A stretch of DNA of 5,395 nucleotides, from contig CANPZJ010000054.1 of NCBI GenBank assembly GCA_947588795.1, forward strand, positions 1 to 5,395. The letters run 5' to 3'. Positions 1 to 5,395 of this stretch are shown here, one piece after another. The translations under genes were made by a program, and so were the position numbers. Within the stretch, counting starts at the first letter, position 1; the number at the start of each line of letters is the position of its first letter. The stretch is from an uncultured Bacilli bacterium (lineage in GTDB: Bacteria; Bacillota_I; Bacilli_A; RF39; UBA660). The notes under the pieces were generated by a model. The model was not told where the DNA came from. It saw only the letters and a program-made list of their open reading frames with translations, and did not search any database.

Positions 1-30
1 ATTTTTTTATAATGTTGTAAAATTACCAAT

Positions 31-53
31 AAAAAAAGAGCCTTACGCTCCCT
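31..53 (-). terminator. Rho-independent terminator after rpsR
   Basis: Read on the minus strand, GAGC (50-47), a GTAAG loop (46-42) and GCTC (41-38) form a hairpin followed by seven T residues (37-31). The stem can extend outward by A-T and G-T pairs between AGG (53-51) and the first T residues. It begins only a few bases after the rpsR stop codon (59-57), so it should end the rpsF-ssb-rpsR transcript. The short four-pair GC-containing core is normal for an AT-rich genome. Confidence 0.9.
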
Positions 54-56
54 AAA

Positions 57-272
57 TTATTTAACATATGGTATTAATGCCATGAATCTTGCATATTTTA
101 CTTGTTCAGCAATATGTCTTTGATGTTTAGCACATGCACCAGTTACTCTTCTTGGTAATATCTTACCTTTTTCATTGATATACTTATTAATAATCATTAC
201 ATCTTTATAATCAACACTTTTACCAGCACACATTTGACATATTTTCTTTTTCTTACGATAAAATTCTGCCAT
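57..272 (-). CDS. rpsR: 30S ribosomal protein S18, zinc-type (C+)
   Basis: This is small-subunit ribosomal protein S18, which binds the 16S rRNA platform next to S6. The 71 residues are a normal length. The signature runs from VDYKDV (20-25) through KGKILPRRVTG (about 35-45) to a MALIPYV end. Seen directly: Cys12-x-x-Cys15 near the N-terminus and Cys47-x-x-His50 in GACAKHQRH. Bacillus and E. coli S18 lack this set, so I infer a Zn-binding C+ form, as described for S18 in some bacteria. The start is supported by AAAGGAGG seven bases upstream of the ATG. It is the last gene of the rpsF-ssb-rpsR operon, 16 bases after ssb, and is followed at once by a terminator. Confidence 0.97.
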   Translation of the reverse strand: MAEFYRKKKKICQMCAGKSVDYKDVMIINKYINEKGKILPRRVTGACAKHQRHIAEQVKYARFMALIPYVK

Positions 273-288
273 TTAAATTCCTCCTTTT

Positions 289-774
289 TTAGAATGGTAA
301 ATCATCACTAGTTAAAGTAATTTCTTCCCCAAAACTTTTAAATGGGTCTTCAGATAAATCAGCAGTTTCCATTGGTTCAGTTGGTACTGATTCACCTGCA
401 GAAGGAGTACTTCCACCAGCGTAATCAGGTACATCTGGAGTATAATTAGAATTTTCACTCTTTGTTGATAAGAAATTTACATTTTCACATACAACCTCTG
501 TAACATATCTTTTAGTACCATCTTGAGCATCATAACTTCTAGTAGATATTCTACCCTCAGCAGATACTAATGAACCTTTATGACAATATTTTGCAATATT
601 AGCTGCTTGTCTTTCCCATACTACACAATTGATAAAATCTGTACCTCTCTCACCATTACGATTAGTAAAGTTTTGACTTACCGCAATAGTAAATCTAGCA
701 ACAGCAATACCACTTTGAGTAGTTCTAAGTTCTGGATCTCTTGTTAATCTTCCTACTAATAATACTTTATTCAT
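289..774 (-). CDS. ssb: Single-stranded DNA-binding protein SSB
   Basis: SSB coats single-stranded DNA during replication, recombination and repair, and recruits partner proteins through its acidic C-terminal tip. The 161 residues comprise an N-terminal OB fold (about 1-105, starting MNKVLLVGRLTRDPELR, with the VVWERQA segment near 51-57 and GSLVSAEGRISTRSYD near 67-82). A flexible linker rich in Ser, Pro, Glu and Thr follows (about 106-142), then DPFKSFG and the tip SDDLPF. The tip matches the conserved DDxPF partner-binding motif. The ATG lies three bases after the rpsF stop. Its only Shine-Dalgarno-like sequence is a poor GAAAGTGAG inside the end of rpsF, so translational coupling to rpsF is likely. 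Placement between the S6 and S18 genes is the standard bacterial arrangement. Confidence 0.98.
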   Translation of the reverse strand: MNKVLLVGRLTRDPELRTTQSGIAVARFTIAVSQNFTNRNGERGTDFINCVVWERQAANIAKYCHKGSLVSAEGRISTRSYDAQDGTKRYVTEVVCENVNFLSTKSENSNYTPDVPDYAGGSTPSAGESVPTEPMETADLSEDPFKSFGEEITLTSDDLPF

Positions 775-777
775 GAT

Positions 778-1071
778 TTACTCACTTTCTTTTTTTAATA
801 TTAAATGTCTTAAAATATTTTCATTAATTCTAAGTTTACGATCAAATTCTTGAATTACTTCATGAGTAGCTTCAACATTCATTAAATAGTAAAAACCACT
901 TACCTCTTTATTAATTGGATAAGCAAGTTTCTTTCTACCCATATCCTTGAATTCGATAACTTTTGATTTATTGTCAGTTATTAATTTTTGTACATCTGTT
1001 GTTAGCTTCTTTAATGTAGATTCATCTAAAGTTGCTTTAACAATAAACATAATTTCATAATTAGTCATCAT
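778..1071 (-). CDS. rpsF: 30S ribosomal protein S6
   Basis: S6 is a small-subunit protein that binds 16S rRNA together with S18. The 97-residue length is typical. Family features are YEIMFIVKATLDE (about 5-17), the GRKKLAYPINKE core (about 45-56), FYYLMNVEA (about 60-68) and the C-terminal NENILRHLILK. Translation could begin at either of two adjacent ATG codons (1071-1069 or 1068-1066). A strong AAGGAGGTG lies directly upstream, and its GGAGG core is four bases from the first ATG and seven from the second, so the second may be the true start and the protein 96 residues. It is the first gene of the operon, with its own promoter and a structured leader at 1072-1130. Confidence 0.97.
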   Translation of the reverse strand: MMTNYEIMFIVKATLDESTLKKLTTDVQKLITDNKSKVIEFKDMGRKKLAYPINKEVSGFYYLMNVEATHEVIQEFDRKLRINENILRHLILKKESE

Positions 1072-1082
1072 TCCACCTCCTT
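1072..1082 (-). promoter_or_regulatory. Strong Shine-Dalgarno site of rpsF deciding between two ATGs
   Basis: Minus-strand AAGGAGGTGGA ends immediately before two tandem ATG codons (1071 and 1068). GGAGG is four bases from the first and seven from the second; the second spacing is closer to the usual optimum. The site is complementary to an upstream CTCCTT in the same leader (1115-1110). Confidence 0.85.
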
Positions 1083-1129
1083 ATGGTCTTTTGGCTTTTT
1101 AATAAAAGCAAGGAGTAATCAATTTACTC
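1077..1129 (-). promoter_or_regulatory. Structured 5' leader of rpsF with alternative hairpins
   Basis: Three possible pairings can be read in the minus-strand leader. Hairpin A is GAGTAA (1129-1124), loop ATTGA, TTACTC (1118-1113). Hairpin B is GCTTTT (1109-1104), loop ATTA, AAAAGC (1099-1094); TTG/CAA pairs can extend it around one bulged C. Pairing C joins CTCCTT (1115-1110) to the ribosome binding site AAGGAG (1082-1077) and would mask it; it competes with hairpin A for bases 1115-1113. S6 operons are often autoregulated by the S6:S18 complex binding the leader, but I do not see the conserved CCG bulge of that motif. The regulatory role is therefore inference from complementarity only. 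Confidence 0.45.
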
Positions 1130-1136
1130 GCCATAT

Positions 1137-1165
1137 AGTATAGCAAAAATGCCTTAAAATGTAAA
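1137..1165 (-). promoter_or_regulatory. SigA-type promoter of the rpsF-ssb-rpsR operon
   Basis: On the minus strand the -35 element TTTACA (1165-1160) and the -10 element TATACT (1142-1137) are separated by exactly 17 bases. Each matches consensus at five of six positions. TG one base before the -10 gives an extended -10 (TGCTATACT), and AAAAATA just upstream of the -35 could act as an UP element. The expected start of transcription is around 1128-1131, giving a leader of about 57-59 bases. No GC-containing terminator separates the preceding gene from this promoter, so some read-through from upstream is possible. Confidence 0.85.
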
Positions 1166-1216
1166 TATTTTTCTACTCAATTAAATATACTATTTTATTA
1201 TTATTTTATGAAAATA

Positions 1217-2260
1217 TTAAGCCTTTTTCATGATTTTAGTTTCTACACCAGTTTCTAACGTTAAATATTCTTCGTAAACTTTGGTTGGAATAGATCCAGA
1301 TAAATAAAGAATATTTACAAATGTTTTTAAATTTTCATATCCTATAGCAGGTTGCAATAATCTTAGAGCATTGGCATCTTCTACTTTTATTTTAGAATTA
1401 ATAAAGAATGTTAATAATTGTTCCATTGAATCAGTTACCATTATAGAATCTTTAGGTATTGTTCTAAATTCTGCAATTTCATTTTGATTAAATATTTGCC
1501 ACTCTAATAATTCTGTCAATAATTGTTCATAATCTTCATCAGAATATAAAAATCTTAAACATTTAATAGTATCTTTTGTTAGTCCGCCATTTAAACCAAC
1601 TAGTACTAAATCCCCAAATTTTTTGTTTTTAAATGTGGGTTTAAAACCACTATACTCATTAAAAGCTATTACGTTGTTATTTTCCTTAACGCTATTATCT
1701 GATTGTTTTTTAGCTTGTTCTAAATATTCTTGTAAACGCTGATATTGTTCATGATTTTCATATAAAATTCGATTTATTTCATTTTTTCTTTCAGTTTCAT
1801 TCATTTTTCTTTCATCAGGAAATAAATCTAATTTACGCATAAGCCATAACCATCTATTTAACCTTTCTCTTAATATATAATATCCTTTATATTCAGTCAA
1901 ATCAAATGCACTTCTACCATATGATTCATTAATTATTTGAGCAATTTCATCATAATAAAAGCAATTATTATTTTGAGGTAAAGAATTTTCTTTACAAATT
2001 TCTAACAATACTTTTGTTTTATCTAAAGAATCTAATGGAGAATTGTTTTTTATTAGAAAAAAAGTTCTTTCAGCATCAATTAATTCACGGAATTCATTTA
2101 CTAATGCAACATCTATATTAGAATATAATATATAAGCAAAATGTTCATTAAAGTGTTCCTTTAATTCATTTGGATCCATAGCTAGCATTTTTTGCTCACT
2201 AATTCTAATAATCTCCATTATCCTTTCAATAATATCACCATAAGTCTTTAACTGTTCCAT
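1217..2260 (-). CDS. Unrecognised 347-residue helical protein
   Basis: I do not recognise a family. The ATG is preceded at five bases by a strong AAAGGAGG, and the start is only 14 bases after ychF, so the gene is expressed and probably cotranscribed with ychF. The product looks cytoplasmic: no signal peptide or membrane segment is visible. Residues 1-145 appear mostly helical, with an aromatic-rich stretch near 122-141 (EYKGYYIL, RWLWLM). Residues 148-190 are highly charged and may form a coiled coil. Residues 205-228 hold a basic, then glycine-rich segment (FKNKKFGDLVLVGLNGGL). Residues 245-335 contain three similar helical units of about 30-35 residues. There are only two cysteines (90 is not one; they are 100 and 234, with a third at 89), in no metal-binding pattern. 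It is not part of the usual ychF-rpsF junction in Bacillus. It could be a lineage-specific ribosome- or nucleoid-associated factor, but nothing seen proves a function. Confidence 0.85.
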   Translation of the reverse strand: MEQLKTYGDIIERIMEIIRISEQKMLAMDPNELKEHFNEHFAYILYSNIDVALVNEFRELIDAERTFFLIKNNSPLDSLDKTKVLLEICKENSLPQNNNCFYYDEIAQIINESYGRSAFDLTEYKGYYILRERLNRWLWLMRKLDLFPDERKMNETERKNEINRILYENHEQYQRLQEYLEQAKKQSDNSVKENNNVIAFNEYSGFKPTFKNKKFGDLVLVGLNGGLTKDTIKCLRFLYSDEDYEQLLTELLEWQIFNQNEIAEFRTIPKDSIMVTDSMEQLLTFFINSKIKVEDANALRLLQPAIGYENLKTFVNILYLSGSIPTKVYEEYLTLETGVETKIMKKA

Positions 2261-2274
2261 ATTTTCCTCCTTTT

Positions 2275-3375
2275 TTATACATTAAATCTAAAATAACAAA
2301 TATCTCCATCTTGAACTTGATAATCTTTACCTTCTAATCTTAGTTTACCATTTTCTCTTACTTTAAGTTCACTACCAGCATCTTCTAAATCATTAAAGCT
2401 CATAACTTCAGCTTTAATAAATCCTTTTTTAAAATCAGTATGAATAATGCCAGCACAATCTGGAGCTTTCATTCCTTTTCGAAAAGTCCAAGCTCTGCAT
2501 TCATCAGTACCAGATGTAAAGAATGTTGCTAGTCCAAGTAAATCATAAGTCGCAAAAATGAGTTTGTCAAGACCACTATTGGTAATACCAACACTTTTTA
2601 GAAATTCTTCTCTTTCACTATCCTCATAATCAGCTAAATCACTTTCGAGCTTTGCACACATTACTACCACAGATGCATTTTCACTTCCAGCATATTCTTT
2701 TAATTTTAAAGAATAATCGTTATCTCCAACTGAAGCCGAATCCTCATCAACATTAGCAACATAAATTATTTTCTTTTGCGTAATAAAATTAAAATTTTTA
2801 ATTATTTCTAACTCATCTTCATCAAAATCTAATAATCTAATTGGTTTACTTGCTTCTAAACTTATCTTTATTCTTTTTAAAACATTGACTTCTTTTAAGG
2901 CCTCTTTATCTTTCGTAGTTTCCGCTTTTTTTTCGATTTTACCAATTCTATTTTCAACTATTTCTAAATCTGCTAAAATAAGTTCTGTATTAATTATTTC
3001 GACATCACGAATAGGATCAGTAGCGCCTTCTACATGCGTAATGTTTTCATCATCAAAGCATCTTACTACTTCAACAATGGCATCAACTTCTCTTATATGA
3101 GATAAAAATTTATTACCTAAACCTTCACCAGTGGATGCCCCACTTACAAGACCAGCAATATCAATAAATTCAAAAGTTGTTGGTACAACACTTTTTGGTT
3201 TATATAAACTAACTAAATAATCAAGTCTAGTATCAGGAACAGTTACAACCCCGACATTTGGTTCAATCGTCGCAAATGGATAATTGGCCGCTAAAATATG
3301 TTTTTTTGTAATGGCATTAAATAATGTTGATTTACCAACATTAGGTAAGCCTACAATTCCTGCTTTTAAAGACAT
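2275..3375 (-). CDS. ychF: YchF/OLA1-family ribosome-binding ATPase
   Basis: YchF is an Obg-like P-loop NTPase that binds the ribosome and prefers ATP to GTP. The 366 residues match the usual 363-366. Seen directly: P-loop GLPNVGKST (9-17), switch/G3 DIAGL (72-76) followed by GASTGEGLGN, and the G4 position NVDE (208-211) instead of NKxD, which is the hallmark of ATP preference. His114 in NITHVEG matches the histidine reported as essential for E. coli YchF hydrolysis. A charged helical-hairpin region spans about 130-200. The C-terminal TGS domain covers about 281-365 and ends DGDICYFRFNV. AAAGGTG six bases before the ATG sets the start; it lies one base after the transporter stop codon. Proximity to ribosomal protein genes is the usual context (yyaF in B. 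subtilis). Confidence 0.98.
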   Translation of the reverse strand: MSLKAGIVGLPNVGKSTLFNAITKKHILAANYPFATIEPNVGVVTVPDTRLDYLVSLYKPKSVVPTTFEFIDIAGLVSGASTGEGLGNKFLSHIREVDAIVEVVRCFDDENITHVEGATDPIRDVEIINTELILADLEIVENRIGKIEKKAETTKDKEALKEVNVLKRIKISLEASKPIRLLDFDEDELEIIKNFNFITQKKIIYVANVDEDSASVGDNDYSLKLKEYAGSENASVVVMCAKLESDLADYEDSEREEFLKSVGITNSGLDKLIFATYDLLGLATFFTSGTDECRAWTFRKGMKAPDCAGIIHTDFKKGFIKAEVMSFNDLEDAGSELKVRENGKLRLEGKDYQVQDGDICYFRFNV

Positions 3376-3388
3376 AATATCACCTTTC

Positions 3389-4930
3389 TTACATTGTTGG
3401 TAATGTATTTATACCAAGTGGAATTCCTACCACATACCATAAAATTAATATCACAAGTAAAGTTATTCCGATAATTATTGTATAAGGCATTTGATATCTA
3501 ATTGATTCAAATAATCTTATCTTTTTATCTCTTTGATTATATTTTTCTAAGAATGCTAAATAGACAATAAAATATGCTAACATTGGCGTAATATTCATTG
3601 TCGTAGTTTCAGCAAATCTAAACACAATTTGGGCAAATTCAGGAGTCATTTCTGATTGCATCATAACCGGTACTAAAGTAGATGATAACATATACCACTT
3701 TAAGGTACTTGATGGCACAAATAAATTACATAAGGCTACACCAAAGAATATTAGAATAATTAAAGGTAAACCAGTAAATGTGGTATTATCAATAATTTCG
3801 GCAATTGATGCTACTATTACATTACCAATATTAGTTTGTTTAAAGATACTAATAAATAGAGATGCTAAGAATATCATTACTAGCATATTACCAATACCAT
3901 CTAGAGAATGACCTAAATTATCACAGAAATCTTTATGATTTTTAATTGTTTTAACACCAATACCATAGAATAAACCTAATATTATAAATAATAAAGTTAT
4001 AACAAAGACAGCACCATTGTTAAAGAAAGCATTAACACTAAATAATTTATCAATATAATAAGTTTGGCTATTATCAAGTAAGGCACCACTTAAAGGAAGT
4101 CCTGGAATAATGCTATAAATAAATACTAATAAATATATTCCCGCACTAGTACAAGCATATATCATACCTTTTTTCTCATCTTTAGTAACGATGTCTTCTT
4201 CAAGTTCAGTTTCACTAAATTCATATTTAGGTAATCTTCTTACAATTATATTTTCGGTAACAATTGTTATTATATAAGTAACTAGTAATACTGCAACGGC
4301 CATAATAAAGACAAATGCTAGATGAGAAATAATATAATTAGGATTTAGGGTATGTGATGCTAAAAGAGTATAATTTAGAAGCTCTGAATCACTACTTGTA
4401 AATATAACATTAATTGCATTACCACAAGAAAGAGCTGCAAAAGCTGCAATTATACCTATCGCAGGATTTCTCTTGCCATAATAGAAAAGTAATGCCCCAA
4501 TTGGAATAAATATTAAATATGATAGATTACCAAAGATACTTGATAACACACATAATAAAACAAAGATAAAAGTAACAGTTTTCTTTTTTAATCTTTTAGT
4601 AGTTAACGTAATAGCAGTTTGTAAAAAACCACTTTTATCCATAATACTTATACCCATTAATAAAATTATTAAATTTGAAAGTACGGTAAAATTAGCAAAA
4701 TTAGATACAGTATTAGTAAATATATATTTAACTCCACTCAAATTAAATAATGATTTAATAACTTCTGTAACAGGATTTAATTCTAAAGTAATATTATTTA
4801 CTGTTGTATAAGTTGCTTGGACATCTATAAGTCTTAATATGCCACTTAAAATAATACTAAATACTATTAGTAAAACATAAGCCATCAATGGATGTAATTC
4901 AAACTTAGTTTTCCTTTTTATTCTCTTCAT
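3389..4930 (-). CDS. AbgT-family membrane transporter (YdaH/MtrF-like)
   Basis: This 513-residue integral membrane protein resembles the AbgT family, whose members import p-aminobenzoyl-glutamate or export antifolates such as sulfonamides. The N-terminus is basic (KRIKRKTK), followed by hydrophobic segments near 14-34, 83-96, 119-151, 157-178, 200-226, 257-276, 307-323, 347-363, 386-405, 447-461 and 482-503. The best family evidence is the C-terminal re-entrant region: Asn402, Trp412, Pro430, Arg438 and an acidic Glu441 keep the spacing of Asn390, Trp400, Pro418, Arg426 and Asp429 in Alcanivorax YdaH (numbers from memory). Asp181 in TSSDSELL may correspond to the other functional Asp. Glu at 441 instead of Asp is notable. 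The start has GAAGGTG seven bases upstream and overlaps DUF951 by 26 bases. The substrate cannot be read from sequence; import of a folate breakdown product or a peptide-like solute and drug export are alternatives. Confidence 0.88.
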   Translation of the reverse strand: MKRIKRKTKFELHPLMAYVLLIVFSIILSGILRLIDVQATYTTVNNITLELNPVTEVIKSLFNLSGVKYIFTNTVSNFANFTVLSNLIILLMGISIMDKSGFLQTAITLTTKRLKKKTVTFIFVLLCVLSSIFGNLSYLIFIPIGALLFYYGKRNPAIGIIAAFAALSCGNAINVIFTSSDSELLNYTLLASHTLNPNYIISHLAFVFIMAVAVLLVTYIITIVTENIIVRRLPKYEFSETELEEDIVTKDEKKGMIYACTSAGIYLLVFIYSIIPGLPLSGALLDNSQTYYIDKLFSVNAFFNNGAVFVITLLFIILGLFYGIGVKTIKNHKDFCDNLGHSLDGIGNMLVMIFLASLFISIFKQTNIGNVIVASIAEIIDNTTFTGLPLIILIFFGVALCNLFVPSSTLKWYMLSSTLVPVMMQSEMTPEFAQIVFRFAETTTMNITPMLAYFIVYLAFLEKYNQRDKKIRLFESIRYQMPYTIIIGITLLVILILWYVVGIPLGINTLPTM

Positions 4931-5111
4931 TTTTAAGCACCTTCTTTAATTTCTTTTGAAATTCTAAACGATCCATCATAATTTCTCTACCACAATTGTT
5001 ACATTTTAATTTGATATCAACACCAACTCTCGTGATAGTCCATAGATTAGTACCACAAGCATGTTGTTTTTTCATAATTACTTCATCATTTAGAGCAAAT
5101 TCTTTATTCAT
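4905..5111 (-). CDS. DUF951 small zinc-ribbon-like protein
   Basis: This 68-residue protein belongs to the DUF951 family (YyzM in B. subtilis), whose function is unknown. The family pattern is clear: MKKQHACG (13-20), W24, TRVGVDIKLKC (27-37), CGRE (40-43) and DRLEF (47-51), with a lysine-rich tail. His17, Cys19, Cys37 and Cys40 could bind zinc (inference). The usual HPCG is HACG here. The ATG lies two bases after the parB stop and has GGAGA nine bases upstream, inside the last codons of parB, so translation is probably coupled. The 3' end overlaps the transporter start by 26 bases. In related genomes DUF951 sits just upstream of ychF; here the transporter separates them. Confidence 0.93.
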   Translation of the reverse strand: MNKEFALNDEVIMKKQHACGTNLWTITRVGVDIKLKCNNCGREIMMDRLEFQKKLKKVLKNEENKKEN

Positions 5112-5113
5112 TA

Positions 5114-5395
5114 TTATTCATCTCCAATGGTAATATTTAATATTTCCATTATTCTTTCTAAATCTTTAACTGAATCAAAAGAAATCTCTATTTTATTTTT
5201 ATTTATTTTAACTTTGTTACCAATTTTATCACTAATAACATTTTCATACATTTGATATTTTGGTTCTACTTCTTTACTTACTATTGGTTTTCTTTTAGGT
5301 ATTTCTTTATTACTTACTAAATGTTCTAAATCTCTTACATTTAAATTATCTGCAACAATTTTTTTAGCAAGTTCATCTATTTGTTTATTATCTTC
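5114..5395 (-). CDS. parB: ParB/Spo0J chromosome-partitioning protein, C-terminal part (5' end outside window)
   Basis: The last 93 residues of a ParB-family protein are present and the frame is open through the window edge. ParB binds centromere-like parS sites near the origin, spreads as a CTP-dependent clamp and works with ParA/Soj in segregation. Visible are the end of the DNA-binding part (IDELAKKIVADNLNVRDLEHLV, residues 6-27 of the fragment, shown here as landmarks IDELAKKI and NLNVRDLEHLV), a lysine-rich linker (KEIPKRKP), and the C-terminal dimerisation domain (YQMYENVISDKIGNKVKI, then KIEISFDSVKDLERIM). It resembles the end of B. subtilis Spo0J, with the same NLNVR and KIEI.F...DL.RI patterns. 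The Noc paralogue is an alternative, but the position before DUF951 and ychF favours ParB. The stop is TAA at 5116-5114, two bases before DUF951. Confidence 0.92.
   Translation of the reverse strand, partial: EDNKQIDELAKKIVADNLNVRDLEHLVSNKEIPKRKPIVSKEVEPKYQMYENVISDKIGNKVKINKNKIEISFDSVKDLERIMEILNITIGDE

Noticed and set aside
1072..1130. Canonical S6:S18 leader motif
   Set aside because: The conserved CCG bulge and its partner stem could not be found; only GCC and ACC occur. The leader is reported as structured but not as this known motif.
1202..1216. Palindrome TATTTT-ATG-AAAATA just after the unknown gene, as a terminator
   Set aside because: The stem is entirely A-T and is not followed by a T-run on the minus strand, so it is unlikely to terminate transcription; such palindromes are common by chance in AT-rich spacers.
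2885..3100. 71-codon open frame on the plus strand
   Set aside because: It lies wholly antisense to the coiled region of ychF, has no ribosome binding site, and its Ser/Thr/Ile-rich product is typical of a shadow frame opposite AT-rich coding sequence.
4635..4643. DnaA-box-like TTATCCATA
   Set aside because: A single imperfect copy inside the transporter gene with no cluster around it; expected by chance. No replication origin is visible, and no parS-like 16-base palindrome was seen.
4905..4930. Overlap of DUF951 and the transporter as a sign of a wrong transporter start
   Set aside because: The upstream ATG has a good GAAGGTG site at seven bases and gives a basic N-terminus before the first membrane segment, while the next Met (residue 16) would cut into that segment.

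Overview
This window is a strongly AT-rich bacterial chromosomal segment. All eight recognisable genes lie on the minus strand, so transcription runs from the right end of the window to the left. In reading order they are: the 3' end of parB, a small DUF951 zinc-ribbon gene, an AbgT-family membrane transporter, ychF, an unrecognised 347-residue protein, rpsF (S6), ssb and rpsR (S18). A rho-independent terminator follows rpsR.

The order parB ... DUF951 - ychF - rpsF - ssb - rpsR is the origin-proximal arrangement known from Bacillus subtilis and many other low-GC Gram-positive bacteria (Bacillota and their Mollicutes-like relatives). Base composition, Shine-Dalgarno sites and protein sequences fit that group. 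An uncultured, host-associated Bacilli or Mollicutes-like lineage is my inference. All eight stop codons are TAA and all eight tryptophans are TGG, so nothing here requires reassignment of TGA.

Region by region: 5114-5395 is the ParB C-terminus (linker plus dimerisation domain), and 4905-5111 is DUF951. The transporter at 3389-4930 overlaps DUF951 by 26 bases. ychF (2275-3375) and the unknown gene (1217-2260) follow with gaps of 13 and 14 bases, each with its own ribosome binding site. The run from parB to the unknown gene therefore looks like one transcription unit. A 145-base gap then holds a near-consensus SigA-type promoter and a short structured leader that drive rpsF-ssb-rpsR, which ends at the terminator at 31-53.

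The rpsF-ssb-rpsR operon pairs two ribosomal proteins that bind 16S rRNA as neighbours with the single-stranded DNA-binding protein. YchF is a ribosome-associated ATPase, and ParB acts in chromosome partition. Two genes look like insertions into this housekeeping array: the AbgT transporter (between DUF951 and ychF) and the 347-residue unknown (between ychF and rpsF). I see no defence system, mobile element, CRISPR array or other clearly new multi-gene system. The points most worth following are the unknown gene with its degenerate helical repeats, and the rpsF leader with mutually exclusive hairpins around the Shine-Dalgarno site.
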